This document shows positions 42,897 through 54,459 of a stretch of DNA of 64,000 nt, in pieces (the stretch's first letter is position 1; the number at the start of each line of letters is the position of its first letter). The notes under the pieces were generated by a model. The model did no database searches. It was given only the letters and a program-made list of their open reading frames with translations, and was not told the DNA's origin. The DNA lies in NCBI GenBank assembly GCA_964007475.1, contig OZ023273.1:50965525-51029524 (forward strand), in the 5' to 3' direction. A program made the position numbers and the translations under genes. Source of the stretch: Hybos culiciformis (Eukaryota > Arthropoda > Insecta > Diptera > Hybotidae).

Positions 42897-44380
42897 ATAA
42901 CGCCCCCGGGCTTTATGACTCTTTTAAAATGAGTCATAACGCCCAAATAAAATGACTGACTGAGTCACAAAGCCCGATTTTTTTTTTTTTTTTAATATAT
43001 TTAGCATGATGACGTCATCACCAAGGGTTACTATCGGCAATGGATACTCAGGACAGGGTTACCAACTTAGGGGTTTTGCCCCTAGATTTAGGGGTTTTTT
43101 TTCTGACAGGGGGATTTTTAGGGGGTAATTTGTTTCGGGGGTTTTTTTAGGGGTTTTGCTTAATGTAATATTTGTAATATTCTTAATTGCATTTCATAAG
43201 ATACCTTATTATTATAAATAAATAATTTTATTAAGCCATATAATTTACGATGTGCGTTATATATATATTTTAATTCAAGCAACTATTCGAAATCCCATGG
43301 CTATACGTTGACCATACACAGGAAGGTATGGATAGATGGGTTTAGGTTAAGTATGTCTTGACACATGTTCCATAAAAAATGTTTGACATGTAAAATACAT
43401 ACCTAGAAATTAAAAATTTTGTGATGGATATAGCTGTTATAATAGCTATATAAAAAAAAAAGAAAAATTTAGGGGTTTTTTAGGGGGAAATTTTATTTTG
43501 TTAGGGGGAAAGATTTGAGAAGGTTGGTAACCCTGACTCAGGATATATGTCATTGTACTCGCAAATGCCATCTTGTGGCTGAAAAACGCAACTAAATTTT
43601 TTTTGACAAAAACGGTTTTTTACAATTTTCTCCTAGAACTATAATTTTTTTTTTAAAATGTAGGTATAAAAATTACTTTTTTAAAAAAAAATTTCGAAAA
43701 ATCTTCAAAAAATTCGGAGTAAATTGCATTTATAACTTTTTCACGCATTTCAACTTTTCACCTTATATTTTTGAAACGGTAAAGGGAATCAAACCAATTC
43801 TTGGATTTTTCTAGAGGGGACAGTTGTACGAAACTTTTAAAAAAAAAGTTGTTTGAACAACATCGTTTTGGAATAGGCCTAAAATTAACGAAGAAATTTT
43901 GAATAAAATTTTTTTTATTACAAATTATAACTTGTGATAATTTAGAAAGAATGGAAATCAAGTAAGTAATTTGACCTTTTCCAAAAAAATTACATGTTAC
44001 TTTAAATCAAGTAAGTAATCTGACCTTTTTCAAAAGAATTACACATTAAATTAAGTTATTTATTATTTTCAGTAAAAGCGAAAAATAGCATTTTTTCAAG
44101 CTTTTTTCAAAAATTTCGAGTAAGGAAAGAACTCGGATTAGTGCCAAGAACAAAATTTTGTCGAACGCACAAAAAACAGATGGTGCTGCGAGACGACAAG
44201 TTGTTTGGCTATTTTATTTGCCATTTCAAAATTAAAAGGCACAAAGTAAGGCGAGCCGACAATACTTGGTTCGAAATGTGCAAACTTCATGAAACATGTC
44301 TGCTAACATGTGTTCTGTCTCACTTAAGTGAGTCATAACGCCCAAATTTTTATTTTTATGGGAGTCATCATGCCCCGTGT
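42897..44380. mobile_element. Diverged relative of the MULE-like foldback family
   Basis: The outer parts carry GAGTCATAACGCCCAAA words at both ends in inverted arrangement (42920-42960 and 44330-44350). The interior 43790-44110 matches the interior of the 17420 and 44975 elements (GGACAGTTGTACGAAACTTTTA, AACTTGTGATAATTTAGAAA). A hAT-type element (43054-43535) has inserted into it. Exact ends and target duplication are not clear. Confidence 0.6.
43054..43535. mobile_element. 482-bp hAT-type MITE, TSD ACTCAGGA
   Basis: Ends CAGGGTTACCAAC and GTTGGTAACCCTG are exact inverted repeats. ACTCAGGA is duplicated at 43046-43053 and 43536-43543. Near both ends are repeated TTTAGGGGGAAA / TTAGGGGTTTTT words. 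Confidence 0.92.
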
Positions 44381-44970
44381 GTTACTCAAAAAGGCGCCAA
44401 ATTGTCCTCAAAACAAAAAATTGTTGGATAATTTTTATTTTTATTTTTATTATAATTGATTTCTGGAAAATATATTTTAAATTTGTTAATGTTAATTCGT
44501 AAATATAAAGGAAAAAAGGAACACTTATAGTTTAAATCAAACTGTAATAATATATTCATCATAGAAATGGCAAGTTTTCGGATTTGTTTTTCTTTAAATT
44601 CAAGGAATTTTATTGTTGTGTGAGAAAAAATGTCAGGGAATTTTTCAGTGTGGAAAGAGAAAAATTTGAAATGATCAACTTTGATGACAGCAAGGAAAAT
44701 TTATACATAGTAGGTAATTAAGTAGTATTATAATCATATTATGTTAAAAACATGTATCTCCATAGAGATAATAAATATTTAATTTTTTATTGTTTTAAAA
44801 TTGCGTGTTTTTAAAATATTTCTTTATATATATGTAAAATAAATAATAGGTATCTTTTGAACAAATTCTAGATGATCATATAGATTTCTAGTCTTGTTTT
44901 CTCAACTACAATTTTTGTCTCAAATTTAAAGCCTAGCTTAAGCCTATAACTTTATTTATTTTACTTTATT
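44381..44970. other. No gene recognised
   Basis: AT-rich with no coding or repeat signal that I can support. Confidence 0.4.
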
Positions 44971-44974
44971 TATT

Positions 44975-45772
44975 GGTGACATGAAATAACGCCCGAGGTA
45001 TTAACGCCCAAAAGGCGTTATTTCCCTCCGTAGTGGGAAATAAAGACCAAATTGCGTTTTGGCTTTATTTCTCACAGTGATGGGTAATAACGCCTACGGG
45101 CGTTAATTCCTTTTTGCATTTTTTGTTTGTTAGAAAAGAAATAACACCCAAACATGTTTCCAATTCTTAGATTTTGCTAGAGTGGACAGTTGTACGAAAC
45201 TTTTAGAAAAAAGATGTTTGAACAACATCCTTTTGGAAAAGGCATAAGATCAACGAAGAAATTTAACAAATTATAACTTGTGATAATTTAGAAAGAATGG
45301 AAATCAAGTAAGTAATTTCACCTTTTCCAAAAAAATTACATATTACTTTAAATCAAGTAAGTAATTTGACCTTTTCCAAAAGAATTACATATTAAATTAA
45401 GTTATTTTTTATTTTCAGTAAAAGCGAAAAATTAAATCTTTTCAAGCTGTTTTAAAAAATTTCGACTAAGGAATTAGCAATAGGGTGGCTCGAAGAACTC
45501 GGATTAGTGCCCAGAACAAAAGTTTGTCGAACGCCTAAAAAACAGATGGTGCTGCAAATAAAAACAAAAATCCACTTATTTAAATTGAAACATTTTTTTA
45601 GGCCTTAATTCACTCTTTACTTTCATTTGGGTGTTAATTCCTCATATTTTCGGCTGTTATTTCCCATCACTGTGAGAAATAAAGCCCAAACGCAATTTGG
45701 GCTTTATTTCCCACTACGGAGGGAAATAACGCCTTTTGGGCGTTAATATCTTGGGCGTTATTTCATGTCACC
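44975..45772. mobile_element. MULE-like foldback element, 9-bp TSD, copy 2
   Basis: 798 bp, starts GGTGACATGAAATAACGCCC and ends GGGCGTTATTTCATGTCACC. TTATTTATT is duplicated at 44966-44974 and 45773-45781. The interior is the reverse complement of copy 1 at 17420-18216. No transposase frame. Confidence 0.88.
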
Positions 45773-45781
45773 TTATTTATT

Positions 45782-46290
45782 TATTAATTTGAGAGTATAT
45801 TTTACATATAATAATATATGGTTTTTGCATGGAGGGGCGCTAAATAGGTTTTGTGACCCGGTCGCGAGATAAACTCGCTACGCCACTAGTAACCACCATG
45901 TATTAATTAATTTAAGGCAGAAAAATAACAAAAAATAATAATCTACAAACTGCAAAGCGACAAAGTATGTACTTAGAAGAGTCTTTCTTTCGGTTCTTGT
46001 GTTTTTTTATATGGCGAAAGACAAAAGAGAGCTGAAAGAAAGACATTTTTCGCAAGAACCGATATTAATACTGCCAGGCAGAAACGCTATAACGAATTTT
46101 CTGTCAATGGACTGGTGGTTAATCAGTATATTTACATTTACTTTTTTGAAAAAGGCCGTTTTAGAATCTTTTGTCCAGGGGCCCAGTGAATGCACTATCC
46201 CTATATATTTATTATAATTTTTTATTTTTTTTTTTATAAATTTTTTTTCATATGTTTAGGTAATATTTATTTCAATTACATTTTTAATAC
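45782..46290. other. No gene recognised; imperfect hairpin near 45980-46065
   Basis: TCTTTCTTTCGGTTCTTG (about 45981) and CAAGAACCGATATTAATA-type sequence (about 46053), plus CTGAAAGAAAGAC, pair around a central GGCGAAAGAC region. The open frame here is mostly created by this palindrome. GACCCGGTCGCGAGATAAACTCG-type text near 45852 may be an old transposon end. Confidence 0.4.
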
Positions 46291-46295
46291 AATTG

Positions 46296-46371
46296 ACCGC
46301 TATCGAGGTTTTGAACCTGCGTCCCTTATGTTCATGTTGTTAACATCTTAGCCATTCAGCTACATCCTATG
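46296..46371 (-). pseudogene. tRNA-like sequence
   Basis: The reverse strand reads GGATGTAGCTGAATGGCTAA (A-box-like) and CGCAGGTTCAAAACCTCG (B-box-like GGTTCAAAACC) 40 bases later. No full cloverleaf is convincing. It may be a tRNA-derived repeat or pseudogene. Confidence 0.45.
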
Positions 46372-46734
46372 ATAATTTTTGCCAATCAAAAGTAAAATTT
46401 AAATTACTATCGATTTTTTTAAAATATTTATCGACTTTTATTTACAAAATAACTTTTTATTTGTAGAAATATAATTCTAACAACTTGTTTGAAATAATAG
46501 TTTTACAGTACTGTAATGGTTGTCTAACATATTCAAAGAATTTCCTGAAATATAGTAAGACCTCTCATTTGAGGCTGAGAGTAGTTTGTATGCTTACAAT
46601 CTTGTCGATTTTTTTAAATAAAATTTTATTAAAGGAAAATAAGTCGTGCTTTGTTCATTGCCGCGAATTATATATTTATCGTTTTTTTATATTTTTTATT
46701 AAATAAAATATATATGTATACGTATATATTGACT

Positions 46735-48469
46735 TGAGACTTGAACCGGAATTGAACCGAAAACCGGAAAAAAACCGAAATTTTATGCCAAACCGTAACC
46801 GTAACCGAACCGAAGTTTGGTAAAAATGGAAAACCGTAACTGAAACCGGAACGTAACTTTTTCGGTTCAATTTTCGTTCTTTCAGTTTTTTTAAAAAGAA
46901 AAAATTGTGCTTGCATTTAGACACGTATTTGAACGTATTTTTGTAATATTTTAGAATTTGACAAGTGAAAATACGTAATGTTCGTATATGTATAGTGTTG
47001 TAATGTTGAGCTTAACTAAATTTAGATTATATCCCAGATAAATTTAATTCAAGTCCTTTTTGTTTTTTATTTTATAAGTAATATTTCTCACACATTTGTC
47101 AATAAGTAGATAACTCCATTTTTGGCCAAATTTACTTTTTGATGAAAATTAATCTAATATTGCGTAATCTATCGATTGGCAAAAAAAAAATTTGGAAAAA
47201 TATTATTATTAAAAAAATAATTTTGCACATAACTAAATAAGTATACGTAAATGTAATACAAAACGTGAGTAAAAATCTATAACTTCACTTATTAACTGAA
47301 AATATTTTTATTTAAATGACAAAAAATATATAAGTTTAGTTATAATATTTTTAACAATTTTTTCCTGTGTTCTGCAATACAAATGAAATTTATCGTAAAC
47401 AAAATAAGTTTAATTATTTATTTTTCAACGCAGACAAAAAATCCGTTAAACAAAGTTAAATAGTTATACACAAAAAATAATTACATAGTTATGTAGTATA
47501 TGGTTATTACAATTTGTTGCAAATATTCTTTGTTTTTATTTTTTTTTATTTTTAATATTTAATTTAGCTTAATATTCTTAATTTCATGCATTTTTTTCCA
47601 AAATAAATTCATTTTATAACATTATTCTTCTATTATTATTATCTTCCTAGAATTTTGTAGTTTTTAAGAATTTTATTTTTGTACATAACATAATATCTAA
47701 TTTTATCCTGTTTTTCCTTTTTCATATTATCAATGGCAAAAAAGAAAATAAAATTGTCAACAAGTACATAAGTGGAGTTAATTACTTTTTCTCATTTACA
47801 TTCAATCTGGTCAAAAAAATATCTTTTTTTTTTTTGGATTCTATATGGTGGTTTTTATTAAAAATATATAATTTCTTTTTTAAAGACAATAAGTATGATA
47901 TTTTTAATAAGTAGAAGCAAAAATATTATTATAATATCAATAAAATAATAGAAAAATAAGAAAAAGACACAAAATTAGCTTTTTCTCATTATATCAAAAA
48001 TGGAGTTATCTACTTATTGACAAATGTGTGAGATTTGTATTTGAATTGATTTAAAATATAAAGTTGTTGTGGCACTAGGATTTTGTTTTTCTTTGTGGTT
48101 TTCATATGTGTAAAGGATACAAAATGAATTTTTTTCTAAAATAAGTAAGAATAAACTTTGCTTTGGAGGTTTAAATTACTATTTCAAATTCCCTCTTTTA
48201 CATATTTATAAATATGTATTGCAAAATAATGTAATGTATATATTTTGTATACTTCACATACGAAACTAAGATGACATAAAGGCAATTTATTTTATGTCGC
48301 TTCAGATTAAGTATCCTACTGCATTTTTGTCAGTTTTTTAGAAAATAATAAAAGATTGAAAATATAATAGTGTAACCGTAACCGGAACGAAAAAAAATAC
48401 TAAACCAAAACGTAAATTTTAGGAACGAAACCATAACCGAACCGAAATAAATATCGGTTCAACTCTCTG
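46735..48469. mobile_element. hAT-like element with AACCG repeats, carrying a nested element
   Basis: The left part has AACCGGAATTGAACCGAAAA and AACCGTAACCGTAACCGAAC. The right part has AACCGTAACCGGAACG and AACCGAAATAAATATCGGTT, ending CAACTCTCTG at 48469. AACCG-rich subterminal repeats suggest hAT. The left terminus and target duplication are unresolved. The 946-bp element at 47087-48032 interrupts it. Confidence 0.5.
47087..48032 (+). mobile_element. 946-bp inverted-repeat element, copy 2 (complete)
   Basis: Both ends are CTCACACATTTGTCAATAAG... and its reverse complement, identical over about 38 bases. ATTT flanks both sides (47083-47086, 48033-48036). A related GACAACAAGTACATAAGTGG segment near 47756 resembles the terminus in diverged form. 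No transposase. Copy 1 is at 26486-27367 in opposite orientation and almost identical, implying recent movement. Confidence 0.88.
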
Positions 48470-49070
48470 ATTATACGTATTCCTTTTAGCTGCATTCCAA
48501 ATTTATATGTATCATCATAAATATAATAAATTTAGTAAAAAATAAAAAATTAATGAAGCGAAAAGTACACAAACATTTTTCTAGGCAGCATAAAATTAAA
48601 ACAGAAAAGCTTTAACAAAAAAAAATTGCTCCTTTATAATTACAGACAAATGAGCGAAACGTGTACAGATTCCCATTTTTTTTTTCATTCTATATCTCAG
48701 GTGGAAAAAAAGGCCATTTGCCCACTCATCAATTGGATTTGCCCATTATAAATAATGCAAATTATTTATTAGAAAAAATTCAAACTATTTTTTTTTTATC
48801 AGCGCAAATAAATTTGTCATCATTTTCATTTTATAAATGCACCCAGTTTAGTAATAAATTCGTGTAGATTTGCACACTAAAGTCATATCTATTAACTGTT
48901 TTGTCAACCCATTTTTTTTACAATTTTTCTATCCATAAGTATGTGTCTTTTTCGCCATTTTGTACTATTTGGATATTTAACTAAGTAAGACTGTTTTATT
49001 TACATTTTTTCCATAAGTATGCACCTTTTTTCGTTATATTAAAAAAAAATGTTGTTTAAAATTTGTCCAA
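48470..49070. other. No gene recognised
   Basis: AT-rich; small frames only. A TCCATAAGTATG phrase occurs twice (48932 and 49009). Confidence 0.4.
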
Positions 49071-49076
49071 TTTTTT

Positions 49077-49250
49077 GAAGTTTATACTTCTTTAGGCGCG
49101 TTGTATGATATAATTGAGTAATTCTGTAGGGGGTAAAAATTAATTTTCATTCTACTCATTCGACATTCGAAATCGAAAAAACGACATGATTTTTGTCTTT
49201 TCAATACTCAAAAAAATTAGTGGGCCACTCAATAATCATTTGTCATTTAT
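49077..49250 (+). repeat. Array leader repeat, copy 3
   Basis: GAAGTTTATACTTCTTTAGG then CGCGTTG and GGGGGTAAAAATTAATTTTC, homologous to the leaders at 29226 and 30653. It precedes array 2. Confidence 0.7.
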
Positions 49251-49479
49251 GAAAACAAAATAATTTGGCGCGACAAATTTAAATTCAAATTATATTTTAA
49301 AAATTTTTCGTTTACAAATTATTTAAAACTAAAATATTTTTTTTTATTTTCAAAATAGGTAGTTCAATAATCATTTGTCATTTATAAAAACAAACTAATT
49401 TGGCGAGAAAAACTTAGATTCAAATTAATTTTAAAAATCTTTCCTTTACAAATTATTTAAAACTAAATTTTTTCCTCCA

Positions 49480-50250
49480 AAATAGGTAGCTCCGTTAAAA
49501 TAAAGATTACCTGTCGAAACATTTTTGGGCAGGGAGCTACCGTTAGGTCGTGCCGGCACAAAATATACAAAAAAAAAAATGTTTCTGAAAATAGGTAGCT
49601 TCGGTGAAATTAAGATTACCTGCCGAAAAATTTTTGGGCAAGGAGCTACGGTTAGGTCGTGCTGGAGCAAAATATACAAAAATTTTTATTTTAAAACAGG
49701 TAGCTGCCGTGAAATTAATATTACCTGCAGAAAAATTTTTGGGTAGGGAGCTACGGTTAGGTCGTGCCGGCGCAAAATATACGAAAACATTTATTTTTTT
49801 TTTTTAAATAGGTAGCTCCGGTGAAATTAATATTACCTGCCGAAAGATTTTTGGGTAGGAAGCTACGATTAGGTCGTGCCAGCGCAAAATACACAAACAT
49901 TTTTTTTCCCCGAAATAGGTAGCTTCGGTGAAATTAATATTACCTGCAAAAAAATGTTTGGGTAGGGAGCTACGGTTAGGTCGTGCCGGAGCAAAATATA
50001 CGAAAACAATTTTTTTTAAAATAGGTAGCTCCGGTGAAATTAACATTACCAGCCGATAAATTTTTGGGTAGGGAGCTATGGTTAGGTCGTGCCGGCGCAA
50101 AATACACAAAAACATTTTTTTTCCGAAATAGGTAGCTTCGGTGAAATAAAGATTACCTGCCGAAAAATTTTTGGGCAGGGAGGTACGGTTAGGTCGTGCC
50201 GACGCAAAATGTACAAAAACATTTTTTTTTGAAAATAGGTAGCTCCGGTG
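49480..50250 (+). repeat. Hairpin satellite array 2, about 8 units
   Basis: Same unit family as 29505-30640. Units start near 49487, 49591, 49697, 49807, 49915, 50021, 50127 and 50234 (last one truncated), so the period is about 106. GTAGCTCC/GGAGCTAC stems are kept in most units. Frames on either strand through the array are repeat artefacts. Confidence 0.9.
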
Positions 50251-50253
50251 ACA

Positions 50254-50325
50254 CAAAAAAACACACGAAGCAGTCATAGAACTGCCGACAGAAGTTTATA
50301 CTTAAAGATTTAAACTATGAAATAC
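50254..50325 (+). repeat. Array-end block shared with the 57-kb palindrome
   Basis: ACACACGAAGCAGTCATAGA, ACTGCCGACAGAAGTTTATA and TTTAAACTATGAAATACAGT match one arm of the palindrome at 57027-57276. It closes array 2. Confidence 0.8.
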
Positions 50326-50610
50326 AGTAGCAATAAATATAAAGAATGGTTGATCGGGGCATTTACTAAACTTTTTTGTACCAGTTAGTAAATTCAAGAT
50401 TTTTTTTTCATATATTTAATATTAATTACAAGAAAATTAAACCATTTTAGTTCGCATAAAAAAATATTTGGTAAATTTTTAGGTAATTTTTTTTTGTTGT
50501 AATTTTCGGTTAAAGGAGCAAAAAGTTTTTTTTATTTTTATTATTCTATTTTTTTTATTTATTTTTTATTTTATTTTATATTTATTTATTCTTAATTATT
50601 TTTTTTATTA
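50326..50610. other. No gene recognised
   Basis: T-rich noncoding sequence. Confidence 0.4.
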
Positions 50611-50680
50611 AGCTTCTTCGGGATTCGAACCTTGTTCTTTGACATTTCAATCAATCACTCTCCCACTGAGCTACAGTATT
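50611..50680 (-). pseudogene. tRNA-like sequence with consensus A and B boxes
   Basis: The reverse strand has TAGCTCAGTGGGAGAG, an exact pol III A box with D-loop, and GGTTCGAATCCCG, an exact B box, 47 bases apart. The anticodon arm is weak (TTGA/TCAA, GAA possible) and the T stem mismatched, so it is probably a tRNA-derived repeat head rather than a tRNA gene. Confidence 0.55.
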
Positions 50681-51360
50681 AAAATTATGTATGTGTGTAA
50701 AATAGAAAAAGAACCGAAAAATAACCATAAAATCACCAAAAATTCGATGAAATTTTAGGTAATGTGAGGCTATGTTGCAAGAACGGAAGATATGTAGTGG
50801 CAACACTACAAGTATTATTTCCGGCCGTGTCAAGTAAACCTCAGCCAAGGACAGTCAATAGCTGCGCAGTTGTTAACGAAGCTGGCAGAATGTTTACTTG
50901 ACACGCCGCACAAAAAAATCAAGAACGTCAGAAAAATAAAAGAAACTTTCTCTTTCTGGTTCCGGACCTCAAGCAAAACAGAAGAAAGAAATAAAAAAAA
51001 TAATTAAATTTTTTACAATTCTAGATAAAAAAATTAATTTCATGTAACAAAGTTTTTGTCATAAAAAATTAATGTGAAATAATTATTTAAAAAAAAATTA
51101 ATTTTATAAAAATTAATTACAAATATTTAAGAAATTTAATTAAGTAAAATTAATGTCATTTAAGTAAGAATAAATCAAAAGAAAATAAAAGGTGATTAAT
51201 TAGTAAAACCTGTGGGAGTTTCATTTTTACTACAACAAAAAATCAACAGGTTCAACAACACAACAATACAACCAAACACACCCTCCCGACAGATATACGT
51301 ATTTTCGCGCATTAAGGTTTAAACTATTTTTATTATTGCAATGAAAAAAGGTACTTGATA
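50681..51360. other. No gene recognised; one inverted repeat
   Basis: GCCGTGTCAAGTAAAC (about 50825-50840) and GTTTACTTGACACGCCG (about 50890-50907) form an inverted repeat about 50 bases apart. The rest is AT-rich without signal. CACACCCTCCCGACAG near 51276 is an isolated GC-richer patch. Confidence 0.45.
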
Positions 51361-51365
51361 GGGCA

Positions 51366-51470
51366 TGCATTACCGGTTTACCGTTTACCGGTTAATCGGT
51401 AAATTGTATCTTAAGAGCATTACCGAATTACCGGTAAATACACTTTTTTACCGGTAAAACTTGCAAATAA
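51366..51470. repeat. ACCGGT-rich element end
   Basis: Clustered words ACCGGTTTACCG, TTTACCGGTTAATCGG and ATTACCGGTAAA suggest the subterminal repeats of a hAT-type element. It is lost into the following gap. Confidence 0.45.
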
Positions 51471-51567
51471 AATTACATTAAATGATACGATTCTATAATG
51501 TTTTAATTTTTCGAACAATATGCGAATGAAAAGAAATGGATTTTTATTAGGACTTAACTGTTCTGTG

Positions 51568-51767
51568 NNNNNNNNNNNNNNNNNNNNNNNNNNNNNNNNN
51601 NNNNNNNNNNNNNNNNNNNNNNNNNNNNNNNNNNNNNNNNNNNNNNNNNNNNNNNNNNNNNNNNNNNNNNNNNNNNNNNNNNNNNNNNNNNNNNNNNNNN
51701 NNNNNNNNNNNNNNNNNNNNNNNNNNNNNNNNNNNNNNNNNNNNNNNNNNNNNNNNNNNNNNNNNNN
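51568..51767. other. Assembly gap, 200 N
   Basis: Exactly 200 N, probably a fixed-size placeholder. Translations through it are meaningless. Confidence 1.
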
Positions 51768-51822
51768 AAACGAAGAAGATAAAGGAACTAATAAAATTTT
51801 CAAAATTAAGTGCCGAAACTAG

Positions 51823-51942
51823 GGCTGGTTTAAAGAAAGCGAGAAAATAACAGAGCATCTTGAAAATCAAATAACTGAAAAAAATGAGAAAATAAAACGT
51901 TTTGAAGATGAATTACAAGAATCAGAAGAAACACGTAAATAG
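51823..51942 (+). CDS. Possible orphan terminal exon, acidic/basic helix
   Basis: Forty codons including the stop encode a charged, helix-prone tail: GWFKESEKITEHLENQITEK, then EKIKRFEDELQESEETRK and a stop. Hydrophobic residues are spaced in a loosely heptad-like way. An AG (ACTAG, ending 51822) precedes it and could be an acceptor. The 5' part would lie in or beyond the gap. I do not recognise the family; it could equally be transposon debris. Confidence 0.25.
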   Translation, partial: GWFKESEKITEHLENQITEKNEKIKRFEDELQESEETRK

Positions 51943-52839
51943 TAATAAGTTTAATAGAAAGTAAAAAGCCTAAAAGGAAAGCTTAATCAACATTTTATAT
52001 ATTTTAAAATTACTTAATTTAGTTTTTTTTACCTTAAGTTCAGCTTAACTATAAAATATATACTGATTACAAACAAAGTATTGATATCATTAAGAGATTA
52101 ATTACATTAGCATATGCATATACCTAGGTATTTCTTTTTTTTGAACAAAAAATATTACTATAAACACAGTGAAAAGATGTACAAAAACTATGTAAATATC
52201 AGAATATTCTGTTACTTGTATAAAAAACGGAACTCTTTAGATAAGGATTTTATTTAATTTTATTTGAATGCATTTTTTACTGTTTTCATACCTGTTTGGA
52301 TGCCCTCGAATAAATTATAAACTTGTTAATATGCTTTTAACTAACAAACTGAACTACATTAACCTACATTAATAACTACATCTTAGAATGACCTAATTAT
52401 CTTTGACCAAGCCAGACGTTGCACGTTTTAATTATTTTAACTTTAATGAAGAAGTCAGTTGATAGAGTATGTAATAATGTATTATTAAGTTTCCATTATA
52501 AGGCTATAAGGTTTCTTTTTCATTTTTTATCAATCAGTAAAAATAAATATTCGTACATGCACTTACTTGTGTTATTAAAAGGCAAATTTTTTTTGAAAAT
52601 TGGAGCAAAATAATTGCTAAGCCATTTTAATTAATTTACGATACTTGTTAATTGCAACTTTAATTTTTATAAGATAATTTTATGTTAATTTGTTTGTTTT
52701 TATTATTTCTGTGTTAAATAATAAATAGTAATTCAACAATAACTGTATCTGATTCTTATTTTTGCCATTTTGGTTACAACAGTTTTTTTTTACTAGCAAA
52801 GTTACCATTAAATGAGCTGACCATTTTGTTAATTGATGT
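51943..52839. other. No gene recognised
   Basis: AT-rich noncoding sequence; could hold a 3' UTR of the possible exon just upstream, but no signal proves it. Confidence 0.35.
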
Positions 52840-53070
52840 TAATGTTAATTTTAAAATATACTTTAATTTAAGCTCACCATTTTTGTCCTCCTAAAGGAGG
52901 GCCTATTCAGAATATTTTAGTTTTTCGCAAATATCTCGAAAACGATGCGTAAAAAACGCGCTGTTTTCGAGATATTTTCGGAAAACTAAAAATATTTCTC
53001 AATAGGTCCTCCTTAAGAGGACAAAAATGGTCAGCTTACATTAAAGTATGTTTTACAATTAACATCGACG
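52840..53070. mobile_element. 230-bp foldback element
   Basis: The two halves are imperfect reverse complements. ATGTTAATTTTAAAATATAC, CACCATTTTTGTCCTCCT and TATCTCGAAAAC on the left match GTTTTCGAGATA, AGGACAAAAATGGTC and GTATGTTTTACAATTAACAT on the right. The centre is AAAAAACGCG. No target duplication identified. Confidence 0.75.
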
Positions 53071-53880
53071 GCAGTCATAGAATTGTCCTTCGATGTCCAT
53101 CATATAAGTGACATTTAAGTAAGATTTACAACTAGCTTAGTAGTCAGCCTGATAACTTTTTTTTTTTTTCATTACCTAGAAAGAACTTTTTCAAATTTTG
53201 GTACGTCTGCCTTAAGGCTAAGGCATCAAAATTTAAATTTAAAGTTGGACTTAAAAAAATTACTCCATACAATTTGTATAGAGAAAATAAAATGGACTTA
53301 AAAACACATTGATTCACCTTGATTCACCTTGATTCACCTAGATCTCTTCACCGGTATATGCAGTTTGATCTCAAGATTTTAAATCTTTTCCTAACTTTTG
53401 CTCATTCATTGCACGTTCAAAAGTTATAGCCCTTAGAAAATTCTTAAAAACAGACTTGTACGCCATCAAAATTTTAGAAATTCATGAAGTTTCTTTTAAT
53501 TAACTGGAGGTCGTTTATTTATGAATATTAGAAGTTCAGGTTTAAAAGTAAATTTGATTTGTTATTCTTGATTTTTAAAAAGGTTTTTTTTATTTTCTGG
53601 AATTTTATAATTTTTCGACTTCAGATTTTATTACACCTAACATAATCATATACATTTTTTTTTATCATCATAACGGATTTTGTAAGAATAATACTCCAGA
53701 AGTCTAGAGTAACATAAATATTAGCTTATTTCAACTGCACAGCAAAAACTTATTTTGTAAAACTAGCGGTTGCCAATAATGCATTTTTTATTCATGTTGA
53801 AATTTTTAGCGGCGTACCAGCCGTTTTCTGTATAATTTTTGCAAACAAAAAAATAACAAATTACTAAATTCCAAAAAAAA
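53071..53880. other. No gene recognised
   Basis: A triple CTTGATTCAC-type repeat lies at 53309-53340. Otherwise AT-rich noncoding sequence. Confidence 0.4.
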
Positions 53881-53882
53881 AA

Positions 53883-54459
53883 TTAAAATTGGACACTGTG
53901 CTTTGATTTTAAAATATTTTCTCGTACTATGTTATGAGAACGATTGAGTCTATATTTTAAAATATCCACATAATTATCGTAAGTGTACCTCAATTCTGGA
54001 TCTTTAGTTATAGAATTTGGTAACACAGCATTATTTTTATCAACCTTAGTAATTATATCTCCAAGATAAATTCCTTGAGTTAGTTCCCTTTTCATTTGCA
54101 TTCACGAACGTTATCGGACTAGCTTTAAGGGTTATAAGTCTGGAATAAGCTGAAACTTGGTTTGAAAAATAAAATTTTAATGTCTTGGTTCTGAATTTTA
54201 ATTCCGTTTTAGCTGTTTCAACTGGCTTATCCTTTTGAATACCTGTTAAACAAAGACTTTTATTTTGATCGATGGAACAAAGAGTTTTCAAACAACTTGA
54301 TTTTATTATCGAAGTGGAAGCACCAGTATCGATCAAAAGTGTAACTGTTTTATTTTTTGTGGTTGAACAAAAAATATCAGTGTAAATATTGCTATTATTA
54401 CAAACAAATATTTCTGATTTTTCAGAATTTTTTATTGAAAAATTTTCAATTTCTAGCAA
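53883..54459 (-). pseudogene. Gypsy-type aspartic protease and linker
   Basis: The frame 54459-54046 contains TVTLLIDTGASTSIIKSSCL, the retroviral-type protease active-site motif (DTGAS). An overlapping frame 54101-53883 continues with IYLGDIITKVDKNNAV, a linker often found before RT in this family. A frameshift joins them near 54090. The protease would mature the polyprotein; without RT the element cannot move by itself. Confidence 0.8.
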
